Shown: positions 37,440 to 47,253, counted from the first letter of the stretch. The stretch: DNA of 64,000 nucleotides from Tenacibaculum pacificus (GCF_027941775.1 NZ_CP115917.1:2727744-2791743); one strand, 5' to 3'. Notes: generated by a model from the sequence alone, not told the origin. Translations and numbers: made by a program.

Positions 37440-37447
37440 TATTTTTG
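37440..37447 (+). promoter_or_regulatory. -7 box before the ABC ATPase gene
   Basis: TATTTTTG (TAnnTTTG), 5 bp before the ATG; this implies a nearly leaderless transcript if used. Confidence 0.4.
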
Positions 37448-37452
37448 CATCT

Positions 37453-38385
37453 ATGCTACAAGTTAACAATATTACCTTCGGATATTCTAAAGAAAAAATA
37501 ATACTAAAAAACATTAATTTCTCTCTTAAAAAAGGAGAACATTTATGTCTTTTGGGTGAAAGTGGTTGCGGAAAATCAACTTTATTAAAAGCTATTTACG
37601 GGTTATTAAATCTAAACGAAGGAACTTTATTTTGGAACGATTTTCAAATTTTAGGACCTTCACATCATTTAGTACCAGGTGTTGATTTTTTTAAATACGT
37701 TGCTCAAGATTTCGATTTAATGCCATTTATTTCTGTTAGCGAAAATATTAAAAAGTTCTTATCTCGTTTTTATCCTGAGGAATCTCAAAAAAGAACCGAC
37801 GAATTATTAAACGTCATAGAAATGACCGAATTTGCAAACGTAAAAGTCAAAAATTTAAGTGGCGGACAACAACAACGAGTTGCAATTGCAAGGGCTTTAG
37901 CAAAAGAACCTGAATTATTATTACTAGATGAACCTTTCGGACAGATAGATAATTTCAAAAAAAACTCATTACGTAGAAACTTATTTTCTTATCTGAAAGA
38001 AAAAAATATTGCTTGTATTATAGCAACTCACGAAGGTAGTGATGCCCTTTCTTTTGCTGATAAAATGATTGTAATTAAAAACAGTCAAATAATTGCAAAT
38101 GATACGCCCAAAAAAATATACGAAAATCCGAAGTTAAAGTATGTAGCAACTTTATTTGATGATGTAAACGAAATTAAAATTGATAATAATGTTGTTTTAT
38201 TATATCCACATCAAATATCAATTGTTACAAATTCTTATGAGAAAGCTATTGTTTTAAAAACTTATTTTAAAGGTTCATATTGGTTAATTGAAGCGAATTA
38301 TAATAGTCAGAATATCTTTTTTAAGCATTCTTTAAACATCGAAATAAACGAAATAATATCATTAAAATTTAATGATATTATTTAA
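37453..38385 (+). CDS. ABC transporter ATP-binding protein (orphan)
   Basis: The 310-residue ATPase has Walker A GESGCGKSTLL (about 36-46), signature LSGGQQQRVAIARAL (about 136-150) and Walker B LLLLDEPFG. A C-terminal extension of about 80 residues (after 230) may be a TOBE-like regulatory region, as in importer ATPases. No permease or binding-protein gene is adjacent, so the transported substrate is unknown. Confidence 0.9.
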   Translation: MLQVNNITFGYSKEKIILKNINFSLKKGEHLCLLGESGCGKSTLLKAIYGLLNLNEGTLFWNDFQILGPSHHLVPGVDFFKYVAQDFDLMPFISVSENIKKFLSRFYPEESQKRTDELLNVIEMTEFANVKVKNLSGGQQQRVAIARALAKEPELLLLDEPFGQIDNFKKNSLRRNLFSYLKEKNIACIIATHEGSDALSFADKMIVIKNSQIIANDTPKKIYENPKLKYVATLFDDVNEIKIDNNVVLLYPHQISIVTNSYEKAIVLKTYFKGSYWLIEANYNSQNIFFKHSLNIEINEIISLKFNDII

Positions 38386-38387
38386 AT

Positions 38388-38442
38388 AAAAGATACACTT
38401 TTTTACCTGTATAATTATCAATATTAATAAAGTGTATCTTAA
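38388..38442. terminator. Long-loop terminator between convergent genes
   Basis: Arms AAGATACACTT and AAGTGTATCTT are perfectly complementary around about 30 nt, between the plus-strand ATPase and the minus-strand GreA-like gene. Confidence 0.6.
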
Positions 38443-38451
38443 ATTTAGTTA

Positions 38452-38900
38452 TTAAAAAACTGACATTACTTTTTGTTCCATATTATTAAAAACAAAAGTA
38501 TCACCTGCTTTTTTACCTAATAATAAACTTCCTATTGGCGATGAAACAGAAACTGCAAAATAAGTTTCATCATCAACAATAATTTTTCCTGAACTAATAC
38601 TTAAAAAAAAGAGGCTTTCGTTGTTTTAATAACGCTTCCTAAATGGGCAATTTCAGAGGTATTTTCAATATTTATTTTAGAAAGTATTTCTTTCATTTTT
38701 ACAATTCCATGAAGTTGTTGCCCTGCTTTTTCCATTTCTAATTGTAGCATTGCTCTGCCTGTTTCGTGCTTATCACCTGCCGAACTTTTAGTTTCAGATT
38801 CTAATCCTTTTTGATTAGATATCATAATTTCTTCCACTGTTTTTAAACGATTTGCTACATAAATAACGCATTGTTCATACAGTTTTTCTTTAATCTTCAT
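38452..38900 (-). pseudogene. GreA/GreB-family transcript cleavage factor-like protein, frameshifted
   Basis: The first 99 residues (LYEQCVIYVANRLKT..., with ETKSSAGDKHETGRAMLQLEMEKAG as the coiled-coil tip) are followed by GSVIKTTKASFF and an early TAA. In another phase the sequence continues with SISSGKIIVDDETYFAVS, then SPIGSLLLGKKAGDTFVF, the C-terminal FKBP-like GreA domain. One extra T in the run at 38603-38610 (eight T in the gene) would join them, for 149 residues. In canonical Gre factors this tip places acidic residues in the RNA polymerase channel. Isolated gene on its strand. Confidence 0.75.
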
Positions 38901-39014
38901 ATAAATATTTTGTATTGATAAGGTTTAAAAATTTTCAAGATATTATAAACCTTATCTTTTATAACTTGGTATATTAGTTGTAATGTATAAAATTAAACCT
39001 TAAAAAGTACTACT

Positions 39015-39464
39015 ATGAAATTATTTGGAATATTAATTTTTGTATGCATATTTACACAATGTGCTAGTGTTAAATTAAATGATGATTTACCTTTTAGTAT
39101 AAAAAAAGCATCTTATACTATTGTTAATAACACTGTTTATAACAGTAATTTAATAATTGAATTTACATCCGATGAAATTGTTGATTTTAAAAAGGTGTAT
39201 TTTCAAGATAAAATAATGAATCCTATTATTGAACATAAAATGGATAAAAAATATATTATTGCACATCATAATTCATCAATAAATCAAGATAAAAAAGATT
39301 TCGTTTTAAATGCTGATTCTCAAAAAGAATACGGAAATACAGCTCCTAAAATCAATAAAAAATCCCCTTTTAATTTGAATGATAATGAAGCTATTATCAG
39401 CTATAAAATTGCTGATAAAATTTATACTTATAAAATTAAAAACATCAGTAAAAAAACTAATTAA
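39015..39464 (+). CDS. Small hypothetical lipoprotein
   Basis: The 149-residue protein has a lipoprotein signal ending at Cys16 (CIFTQC). The rest is beta-rich and Lys-rich, with no motif that I recognise. It is followed by another lipoprotein gene 79 bp downstream on the same strand. Probably envelope-located; function unknown. Confidence 0.65.
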   Translation: MKLFGILIFVCIFTQCASVKLNDDLPFSIKKASYTIVNNTVYNSNLIIEFTSDEIVDFKKVYFQDKIMNPIIEHKMDKKYIIAHHNSSINQDKKDFVLNADSQKEYGNTAPKINKKSPFNLNDNEAIISYKIADKIYTYKIKNISKKTN

Positions 39465-39543
39465 GTTCTATAAAAATCAAGTATTTAACTCTCAATTTTA
39501 TTTTGGCATGTAATTTGATTTATTAAATATATCCATAAAATCA

Positions 39544-40482
39544 ATGCTTATGAAATCATTAAAACTACTCTTATTATTTATTACCGCAAGTATAACATTT
39601 TCTTCTTGTGTGATTCAAGATAATATGATTAATAATTTTGAAGATGTTGATAACATTCCTTTTTCGTTAAGCGAATACATATCGAGCTATGATTTATGGT
39701 ATGTTGATTATCATAGAACTGATGGTTCTGGCGATGTTCCTTTTTTATCAAGAGCCTTTACAATTTCGTTTATAAATGGAAATATGTATGCAAATAATAA
39801 TATTGTTGATATCGGAAAAACAGGAAATGGACTTGGTATTTTAGTCGGGAATTATGGAACAAATGGTACTATTTTAGAAACTAAACATGATATTGATGGT
39901 TATCATACTTTTGAAGTATTTCAATTAACTGAAAATGAAATTAGAATTGATGATTTAAATGAAAATGTAAGTTATTTTTTAATTGGATATCAAAAAAACA
40001 CTTTTGATTATGATAAATTGTTTTACGATAACATCGAATATTTTTTACAAGAATATGTTGCTTGGGAAAGAATAGATGAAGAAGGTGGATATGAAAATCC
40101 TTTTGATAATGAACACTTTTTGCAGTTTACCCCTGAAGATGATGTAACATTTTATTCTTCTCATGACTCTTTTGGTACGAACATTGATTACATTAAATGG
40201 GATTTTGTTGGAGGTTATAATATCGCTGATATTTCAGGTAATAATGATTTAAAAATTTTAACACTTAATTATGATAGTGGAGATACCGAAAAATTTAAAC
40301 TAAGCGTTATAAATGATCAAACAATTTCATTGTTTCATTTAAGTTCAGAAACTACCTATACTTTTTATGGTAAAGGATTTCTAGAACTTTTAAAAAGTAA
40401 AAATAAAAACACAATAAAATCAGCTGTAAGAAATAATAACAGAAAGCGTACTAAAATAAAACGTAAAATGGTTGATCTATAA
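39544..40482 (+). CDS. Hypothetical lipoprotein
   Basis: The 312-residue product opens with a lipoprotein signal (about 1-22, FSSC). The mature part is acidic in the middle, with several tyrosine-rich beta segments (SYDLWYVDYHRTDG) and a very basic tail (RNNNRKRTKIKRKM). Two parts, around residues 35-140 and 155-285, look similar in layout and may be repeated lipocalin-like units. No family is recognised. An internal ATG two codons later is an equally good start. Confidence 0.6.
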   Translation: MLMKSLKLLLLFITASITFSSCVIQDNMINNFEDVDNIPFSLSEYISSYDLWYVDYHRTDGSGDVPFLSRAFTISFINGNMYANNNIVDIGKTGNGLGILVGNYGTNGTILETKHDIDGYHTFEVFQLTENEIRIDDLNENVSYFLIGYQKNTFDYDKLFYDNIEYFLQEYVAWERIDEEGGYENPFDNEHFLQFTPEDDVTFYSSHDSFGTNIDYIKWDFVGGYNIADISGNNDLKILTLNYDSGDTEKFKLSVINDQTISLFHLSSETTYTFYGKGFLELLKSKNKNTIKSAVRNNNRKRTKIKRKMVDL

Positions 40483-40535
40483 TATTTAAGAAAGTTTGGT
40501 TAGTTGATTTTGGTTGGGGTAGTAGCCGACTAAAA

Positions 40536-40567
40536 CAAACCGCTCTAGCAATAGAGCGGTTTTTGTT
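40536..40567 (+). terminator. Intrinsic terminator after the lipoprotein gene
   Basis: Stem AAACCGCTCT/AGAGCGGTTT with loop AGCAAT-type bases and a T run. Confidence 0.9.
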
Positions 40568-40621
40568 TTTTATAATTTTTCGATATACTTAAAATATTTT
40601 ACCTTTATAAAAAACAAAAAC

Positions 40622-41377
40622 ATGCAACAAACCGCCTTAATTACAGGTGCCACCTCTGGTATTGGTAAAGCTACCGCAAAACTATTTGCTAAAAATAATA
40701 TCAACCTTATTATTTGCGGAAGACGTCCTGAAAAACTAAAAGAACTTCAGCAAGAGCTTGCTACTTTAACAAAAGTACATACCCTACAATTTGATGTTCG
40801 TTATAAAGAACAAGTGCAAAATGCCATTAATAGTTTGCCTGATGACTTTAAACATATTGATATTCTGATTAATAATGCAGGAAATGCTCATGGATTAAGT
40901 AGTATTCAAGACGGAAGTATTGATGATTGGGATGCAATGATTGATGGAAATGTAAAAGGATTATTGTATGTTTCAAAAGCAATAATTCCTCAAATGGTAG
41001 ATAGAAATAATGGTTTTATTTTAAATATCGGTTCTATTGCTGGGAAGGAAGTGTATCCAAATGGAAATGTTTATTGTGCGTCTAAATTTGCTGTAAATGC
41101 TTTAAATAAAGGAATGCGTATTGATTTAAATAAACATAATATTAGAGTTTCAGCAATTCATCCAGGTCTTGTAGAAACTGAATTTTCAGAGGTGCGTTTT
41201 AAAGGTGATACTGATAAAGCTAAAACTGTATATGAAGGCTACAAAGCTTTACAACCTGAAGATATTGCCGATATTATTTATTTTGTTATCAGCAGACCTT
41301 ATCATGTAAATATTGAAGATTTAGTTGTGTATCCTACGGCACAAGCTAGTCCTACTATTCTTAATAAAAATGTATAA
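40622..41377 (+). CDS. Short-chain dehydrogenase/reductase
   Basis: The 251-residue enzyme is a classical SDR using NADP(H): TGATSGIGKATA (cofactor motif, about 8-19), the NNAG motif, catalytic Ser in NIGSIAG and the YxxxK pair in VYCASKFA. The Arg in the first helix-turn (GRRPEK) supports NADP preference. Closest to the YdfG-like group that reduces hydroxy acids and amino-acid derivatives; exact substrate unknown. Single gene. Confidence 0.92.
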   Translation: MQQTALITGATSGIGKATAKLFAKNNINLIICGRRPEKLKELQQELATLTKVHTLQFDVRYKEQVQNAINSLPDDFKHIDILINNAGNAHGLSSIQDGSIDDWDAMIDGNVKGLLYVSKAIIPQMVDRNNGFILNIGSIAGKEVYPNGNVYCASKFAVNALNKGMRIDLNKHNIRVSAIHPGLVETEFSEVRFKGDTDKAKTVYEGYKALQPEDIADIIYFVISRPYHVNIEDLVVYPTAQASPTILNKNV

Positions 41378-41401
41378 ATTGTATCTTTTTTAGTTTGATA
41401 A

Positions 41402-41443
41402 AATAATAGCAGAAAAATAGAAGTTCTATTTTTCTGTTATTAT
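41402..41443. terminator. Bidirectional terminator between convergent genes
   Basis: A 19-bp stem with one G-T pair (AATAATAG.../CTATTTTTCTG...) around a 4-nt loop lies between the SDR and the potassium channel gene. Confidence 0.85.
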
Positions 41444-41477
41444 TACATCATTTTAGTATCCTTATCCTAAATACTTA

Positions 41478-42161
41478 TTACTCTTTTATATTTTTTTCTG
41501 ATAACTGATTAATATATTTTCCAACAACAATAGCCGTTATTACAACTAAATAAATTTGTCCCATCAAACCGATTAATATGGCTGTTTTATGAGCTAATTT
41601 ACTTACAGGATAAATATCTCCATAACCTATTGTTAAAAGTGTAATGTAACTAAAGTACATTAGGTTTTCGAATAAAAATTCAGCTTTATCAACAATATTT
41701 GTTTGTACAAAATGAAATGATCCTGGAGTTGATATTTCAATACTTATACAAATAAAAAAACCAATTAAACCAAGCGAAATATAACCACTTATAAGTCCTA
41801 ATATTACATTTTTATTAATTTCTACAGCCCTCCATACTTGCTTTATTATTTCATAAGTTACAACGATATAAAATAAAAAATAACTAATTAATTTTATATA
41901 ATTCGATAATACTTGATTAGAATTACTTAATAAATCAGAACCAAAAAGAATCGCTGAAATTATCAATAGTAATACCGAAAACCACATCAATATTTTCCTT
42001 TTTGATATCAATAAAATACCTGCGGATAAATTAATTAGAAATAAAATAGGCGATAATATTTCATCAAAAAAAACTTGAGGAACAATTAACGACCCAAATA
42101 AAATTGCTAATTGACTGAAAAAGAAAAATTCAAAACGATGATTATATAATTTATCTAACAT
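41478..42161 (-). CDS. Two-pore-helix potassium channel-like membrane protein
   Basis: The 227-residue protein has six hydrophobic segments. Between the last two is the selectivity filter TIGYGDIYP (about 183-191), the mark of K+ channels. No regulatory RCK domain follows, since the protein ends about 25 residues after the last helix. Probably a voltage-like or background K+ channel in the inner membrane. Single gene. Confidence 0.88.
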   Translation of the reverse strand: MLDKLYNHRFEFFFFSQLAILFGSLIVPQVFFDEILSPILFLINLSAGILLISKRKILMWFSVLLLIISAILFGSDLLSNSNQVLSNYIKLISYFLFYIVVTYEIIKQVWRAVEINKNVILGLISGYISLGLIGFFICISIEISTPGSFHFVQTNIVDKAEFLFENLMYFSYITLLTIGYGDIYPVSKLAHKTAILIGLMGQIYLVVITAIVVGKYINQLSEKNIKE

Positions 42162-42415
42162 TACTTAATATGTTTTATATAAAAAAAAGAATTAACTTTT
42201 AACTTTACTAATTCCTGCTATTTATCTGATTAATTTTTACACAAATTTACAGCAATAAAAGAAGTTTTACTTTTGATATTAAGTAGTATTTTTTACAAGT
42301 AATAATTTAAAAAAATCAAACTAATTTCTTCCTCTTATAATCTTTTTGTTAAGACTTCTTTTTATCAAAAAACAAGCGGTCTTTTTAAGTATCTTTAAAC
42401 AAAAAAACTTGTCTC

Positions 42416-43554
42416 TTGATTAACAAACGCCTTTTAATTAAAAACTTACTTTCCCATAACGATGAAAACAGTTTTTATGATAAAAAGCAAAAACTATCGT
42501 TACACTCGAAAGAAGGAAAAGCTAAATTTATAAAACATGTATGTGCTTTATCAAATTCAAATCCGGGAAACAATTCTTACATTGTAATTGGGGTTGAAGA
42601 TGAAGATAATAAAATTATGGGAGTAGATTTTTATGATGATAGTAAAATTCAAAACCTAGTGAATGCTTACTTAAATAATTCGCCAAAAATAGAATACGAA
42701 AATGTTCCTTTTCCTCGATTACCACGCTATAAAGTTATAGGATTAATCACTATTTACCCTAACGATAAAATTAGTTCTCTTGTTAAAACTATTTGGAAAT
42801 ACAATAAAGGAACTGTTTTTTTTCGCAGAGGAAGTAACTCTTTACCCGTTGAAAACAATTTTATATCAAATGATTTAAATAGTAATATTGTTGCCGCTAT
42901 TGAAAAAAATTCGAGTAACAACATACAACTAACCCTTGATGGTGTTTTTGATTTTATCAATAATCACAAGTCTAAATACAATCCAAAATACAAGGTATTT
43001 AACGAGCAATTTGTGCTTTGTTGGGCAGGGAAAAAAAAGTAATTAACAATAAAGAATTTTATACACGTGTTGATATTGAGTTGATAAATGAACAAGTACG
43101 TTTATTTTTTTCTGCCTTAGATGCTGTTAAAATTAACTATAATGAGCAATCATTTATTGTTACCGAATATATTGTATTAGGTATTGATAAAAGTGAAAAA
43201 CAGTATCCTCTAGAAAAAACTAGCATACATTTTAAAGATAATGGAAGGTATGATATTAGTACCGAGTTTTTATTTAAGCCTCCACTTTACAACCATACTA
43301 TCCTTAAACATATATATAATAATAATAAAATGCTCATTTCAAAAATTGAACAACAGCAACCATTATCTATAACCGAACATAAAAACATTTTAAAACTGCC
43401 AACCTCTTCTTTAATTTGCTATTTAAATGGTTTTTTAGATGCACCTGAGCAATTAAAGAAAGTAAAAAATTACATTAAAAATTTAAGAGATAAAACTACT
43501 TATATCAAATATAAAGAAGCAATGCGAGTAATACGAAAAGTTAGATATAATTAA
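42416..43554 (+). pseudogene. AlbA_2-type ATP-binding protein, frameshifted
   Basis: The first frame (from a TTG at 42416, MINKRLLIKNLLSHNDENSFYDKK) contains the Schlafen/AlbA_2-like putative DNA-binding region (residues about 15-150, SNSNPGNNSYIVIGVED and FFRRGSNS) and stops after WAGKKK. The second (VINNKEFYTRVDIELINEQVRLF...) carries the family's C-terminal half. They are joined if the A8 run at 43031-43038 had nine A, giving 379 residues, the usual flavobacterial length. The start is TTG because no ATG precedes the conserved region. Confidence 0.78.
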
Positions 43555-43703
43555 TGAGTTTTTATAATATGAAACTACTTTAGTCGAAGGTGAAATACTA
43601 TGTATAAAAAAAATAAACAAATATTATTTAGAAAGAACATTTATACGTAAAAACAAGTCATAAAATTAACCTTATAAAAGATTTTTAAGTATTTAAATTT
43701 ATA

Positions 43704-43742
43704 TAAAAAAAGGCTTTACTAATAAAGTAAAGCCTTTTTTTA
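43704..43742 (-). terminator. Intrinsic terminator after the HhH protein gene
   Basis: Stem AAAAAAGGCTTTACT/AGTAAAGCCTTTTTT, 5-nt loop; T run on both strands. Confidence 0.9.
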
Positions 43743-43759
43743 TATAACTAATTATTTAA

Positions 43760-44401
43760 TTATTTTCCACCATCTAATTCATCTTGCCACTTCAATAATG
43801 CTTCCCATTTCCCTTCATAAGCTAATTTAGCTTGTTTTGGCCACGTTGTTGGTTTATGTATTCTGTAACGATCTCCACCGCTATTTAATACTTCTTGACA
43901 TTTTTCTATAGAAGCTTCAGATAATTGTTTCCATGTCTTAATATCAAAATCATGAAATAATCCTTCAATTTTAGGTCCTATACCTTCTACAATTTTCAAA
44001 TCATTTTCTTTAATTTTTTTACCAAAAACACTTTTTGCTAATTCATTATTAAATGGTATTAACGTTACAGTTGTTGTTTTTAAGGTAGTTAAAGAAGCTG
44101 CTAAACTTAAGTTTTTTGATTCTACCTCTTTTAAACTTAATGCTATACCTGATTTATTCTTCTCACAATGTTTTAGATCTTTTTTAGTAGTATCTAAGGC
44201 TGTTTTTAATTTTGACTTTTCATCACTACAAGATTTTAAAGATACTTCAAGCTTACTTATCTTACTGTTTAAAATAGTAATATCTTCATTATTGTTGCCT
44301 TTTCTAAAAAGTCTACCCAATAAATATCCCAATAAAGCACATATAATTCCAACTAATAATGGAATTAACCAACATGCTATGTGTATTATTAATAAATTCA
44401 T
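43760..44401 (-). CDS. Membrane-anchored coiled-coil protein with C-terminal helix-hairpin-helix domain
   Basis: The 213-residue protein has one N-terminal membrane segment (about 8-30), a coiled coil (about 38-105) and a C-terminal domain of about 75 residues that begins LKIVEGIGPKIEGLFHDFDI. This is the helix-hairpin-helix-type sequence found in predicted 5' DNA nucleases and ribosomal L21-like fusions in Bacteroidota. Function unknown. It is 13 bp downstream of the OmpA-like gene, so the two are probably co-expressed. Confidence 0.8.
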   Translation of the reverse strand: MNLLIIHIACWLIPLLVGIICALLGYLLGRLFRKGNNNEDITILNSKISKLEVSLKSCSDEKSKLKTALDTTKKDLKHCEKNKSGIALSLKEVESKNLSLAASLTTLKTTTVTLIPFNNELAKSVFGKKIKENDLKIVEGIGPKIEGLFHDFDIKTWKQLSEASIEKCQEVLNSGGDRYRIHKPTTWPKQAKLAYEGKWEALLKWQDELDGGK

Positions 44402-44414
44402 AATTTATTTATTT

Positions 44415-45326
44415 TTAGTTAATTGTTACAATTGATCTTCTATTTTTTGCTCTCCCTTCTTTAGTAGCATTAGTTGCTATAGGAGTTGTTTCACCTTTAG
44501 AAACGGTATTAATTCTTGTTTTTATTATTCCACTTCTTGTAAAATATTCTTTAATAAATTCAGCTCTTTGTTTACCTATAACTAAATTTCTACTAGCACT
44601 TCCTGTATTATCTGTATGTCCAGTAATTAAACAAAATGAATTATCTACCTTATCTAAATAAGTAGATATGTTTACTATTTTTCTACGCTGATTATGTGAG
44701 AAATTTAATGTTGTTTTTCCACTATTAAAGTTTAATAATAATGGGTTTGATTCTATTTCTTTAATAATTGAATTTATTAATTTAGAATAATCTTTTGATT
44801 TTCCAACACTTAATTTTAAAGGTGTTTTCATAACATTATTTTCATCAACAATCATATTATCATCTAATTTACCTTCAATATCAATTATTTTTGTAGGTAT
44901 TCCTTGACCAGCTACGTAATTTTTAAACGAAATAGCTCTAGCCATTCCTATGTTAGGAAAAATAGAATTGTTAACCTCATCACTAGTATAATAACCTGTA
45001 ATAGATAATGATTTTTCATTTTCTTTCGCTAAAAAATCTTTTAACTTACCAATTTTAGAATTTAACTCACCCGATATTGGTGATGAAAAATTTATACTTG
45101 ATTTATTAAACTTTACTCCATCATTTAAGGGTATTCCAATAGTACCATTAGCATTATATGTACCAAAAGATAGTGTAGGTTGCTTATCAACTACTACTTC
45201 AACTTTTTTGGGTATTTTTTCATTTTTTTTAATTTCTTTTTTACAACAACAAAATTTCCAATACAAAAATGATCCTAAAATAATTGTTATAAAAATACCT
45301 AGTAAGTAAATTATTTTCTTGTTCAT
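44415..45326 (-). CDS. OmpA-family peptidoglycan-binding protein
   Basis: The 303-residue product has a single N-terminal membrane segment (about 5-25, followed by CCCKK), rather than an outer-membrane barrel. The C-terminal OmpA domain (about 190-303) shows LNFNSGKTTLNFSHNQ and the peptidoglycan-binding ITGHTDNTGSASRN plus the RAEFIKEYF helix. An earlier region (about 70-170) looks like a degenerate second OmpA-like unit (SITGYYTSDEVNNS). Anchored in the membrane and reaching the cell wall; partner of the downstream HhH protein. Confidence 0.85.
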   Translation of the reverse strand: MNKKIIYLLGIFITIILGSFLYWKFCCCKKEIKKNEKIPKKVEVVVDKQPTLSFGTYNANGTIGIPLNDGVKFNKSSINFSSPISGELNSKIGKLKDFLAKENEKSLSITGYYTSDEVNNSIFPNIGMARAISFKNYVAGQGIPTKIIDIEGKLDDNMIVDENNVMKTPLKLSVGKSKDYSKLINSIIKEIESNPLLLNFNSGKTTLNFSHNQRRKIVNISTYLDKVDNSFCLITGHTDNTGSASRNLVIGKQRAEFIKEYFTRSGIIKTRINTVSKGETTPIATNATKEGRAKNRRSIVTIN

Positions 45327-45413
45327 ACGTATTTAATTTATTGACTGTTAATTTATTAAAAAAAATGAAGAAATAAAATATATGATAAAATATATCTATT
45401 TGAAACAAATACA

Positions 45414-45446
45414 TAAAAAAAGTCACATCTTTCGATGTGACTTTTT
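45414..45446 (-). terminator. Intrinsic terminator after the aldehyde dehydrogenase gene
   Basis: Stem AAAAAGTCACATC/GATGTGACTTTTT with loop TTTC. Confidence 0.9.
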
Positions 45447-45485
45447 AATTTTATGATTGTTATATTTACAACAAATATAATGCTA

Positions 45486-47027
45486 TTATAAATCAAATTT
45501 AATTCCTTGCGCTAAAGGTAATTCATCAGAATAATTTATCGTATTTGTTTGACGTCTCATATATACTTTCCAAGCATCAGAACCAGACTCACGTCCACCA
45601 CCAGTTTCTTTTTCACCACCAAAAGCACCACCAATTTCAGCACCAGAAGTTCCGATGTTTACATTTGCAATACCACAATCAGAACCAGCGTATGATAAAA
45701 ACTTTTCAGCCTCTTTCAATTCATTAGTCATTATTGCTGATGATAATCCTTGAGCAACACCATTTTGTTTTTCAATAGCATTTTCAACTTCTCCAGAATA
45801 TTTCATTAAATATAAAATAGGAGCAAAAGTTTCACGTTGAACTATTTCAAAATGATTTTCAGCTTCAATAATTGCTGGTTTTACGTAACATCCGCTTTCG
45901 TAACCTTCACCTTCTAAAACACCACCTTCAACTAATACGTTTCCACCTTCAGCTTTTGCTTTTTCAATAGCAGCTAAATAAGTGTTTACCGAATCTTTGT
46001 CAATTAATGGTCCAATATGATTTGTTTCATCTAAAGGATTTCCAATTGTTAACTGCCCATAAGCACCAACAATAGCATCTCTTACTTTGTCATATACTGA
46101 TTCATGAATAATTAATCTACGAGTAGATGTACAACGTTGTCCACAAGTACCAACAGCACCAAATACAGCACCAGGAACAACTACTTTTAAATCGGCAGTT
46201 GGGGTGATAATAATTGCGTTATTTCCTCCTAATTCTAATAATGATTTTCCGAAACGTTGTGCAACAGTTGCACCAACAATACGTCCCATTCTTGTAGACC
46301 CTGTAGCAGAAACTAAAGGAATACGAGTATCGGTAGTCATCATTTCACCAACTTTATAATCTCCATTGATGATAGAAGAAATTCCTTCAGGTAAGTTATT
46401 TTCTTTTAATACATCAGCAATAATATTTTGACAAGCAATAGAACATAAAGGTGCTTTTTCAGAACCTTTCCAAACACAAACATCACCACAAATCCAAGCT
46501 AAAGCAGTATTCCAAGCCCAAACAGCCACTGGAAAATTAAATGCAGATATAATACCAACTACACCAATTGGATGCCATTGCTCTCTCATTACGTGTCCTG
46601 GACGCTCAGATGGAATTGTTTGTCCATTTAACTGACGTGATAATCCAACAGCAAAATCACAGATATCAATCATTTCTTGAACCTCTCCGTAACCTTCTTG
46701 TAAAGATTTCCCCATTTCGTAAGAAACTAACTTACCTAATGGCTCTTTTAAATCTCTTAATTTATTACCAAACTGACGAACAATTTCTCCTCTTTGTGGA
46801 GCTGGCATATTTCTAAAAGACTTGTATGCTTTTGTAGCCGTTTCCATTACTTTGTCGTAATCTTCTCTTGTAGTAGCTTTTACTTTTCCTATTAATTTAC
46901 CATCAACAGGTGAATAACTTTCAATAATTTCTCCATTAGAGAAATTTACAGAACCTGTAGAAGTTCCATCATTAATATCTTTTACTCCTAATTGAGCCAA
47001 AGCTTCTTTGATTCCGAAATCTGTCAT
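45486..47027 (-). CDS. Aldehyde dehydrogenase, ALDH7 (L-aminoadipate-semialdehyde dehydrogenase) type
   Basis: The 513-residue NAD-dependent enzyme oxidises an aldehyde to an acid. Catalytic Glu is in LELGGNN and the nucleophile Cys in GTCGQRCTSTRR. The N-terminal and central sequence (SYEMGKSLQEGYGEVQEMIDICDFAVG) is characteristic of the antiquitin/ALDH7 group, which acts on alpha-aminoadipic semialdehyde in lysine degradation. The context gives no confirmation: neighbours are unrelated. It is divergent from the LuxE-like gene. Confidence 0.9.
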   Translation of the reverse strand: MTDFGIKEALAQLGVKDINDGTSTGSVNFSNGEIIESYSPVDGKLIGKVKATTREDYDKVMETATKAYKSFRNMPAPQRGEIVRQFGNKLRDLKEPLGKLVSYEMGKSLQEGYGEVQEMIDICDFAVGLSRQLNGQTIPSERPGHVMREQWHPIGVVGIISAFNFPVAVWAWNTALAWICGDVCVWKGSEKAPLCSIACQNIIADVLKENNLPEGISSIINGDYKVGEMMTTDTRIPLVSATGSTRMGRIVGATVAQRFGKSLLELGGNNAIIITPTADLKVVVPGAVFGAVGTCGQRCTSTRRLIIHESVYDKVRDAIVGAYGQLTIGNPLDETNHIGPLIDKDSVNTYLAAIEKAKAEGGNVLVEGGVLEGEGYESGCYVKPAIIEAENHFEIVQRETFAPILYLMKYSGEVENAIEKQNGVAQGLSSAIMTNELKEAEKFLSYAGSDCGIANVNIGTSGAEIGGAFGGEKETGGGRESGSDAWKVYMRRQTNTINYSDELPLAQGIKFDL

Positions 47028-47253
47028 TTTGTTTTAAATTTAAATTGAACCACGAAATTACAAATAATTTAACAAATGTGTAAATCAAACATAAATTGTT
47101 ATTTTGTTCATAATTAAACAATCGATAAACATCTTATTTTACATTTATTTTAAAAAAATATATAATATTATTTAAGAAACTATTTAACTTGTTAAATAAT
47201 TGATTTTTATAAAAAAAGACACTTTAACTTAAAGAATAAAACTCTTATAATGC

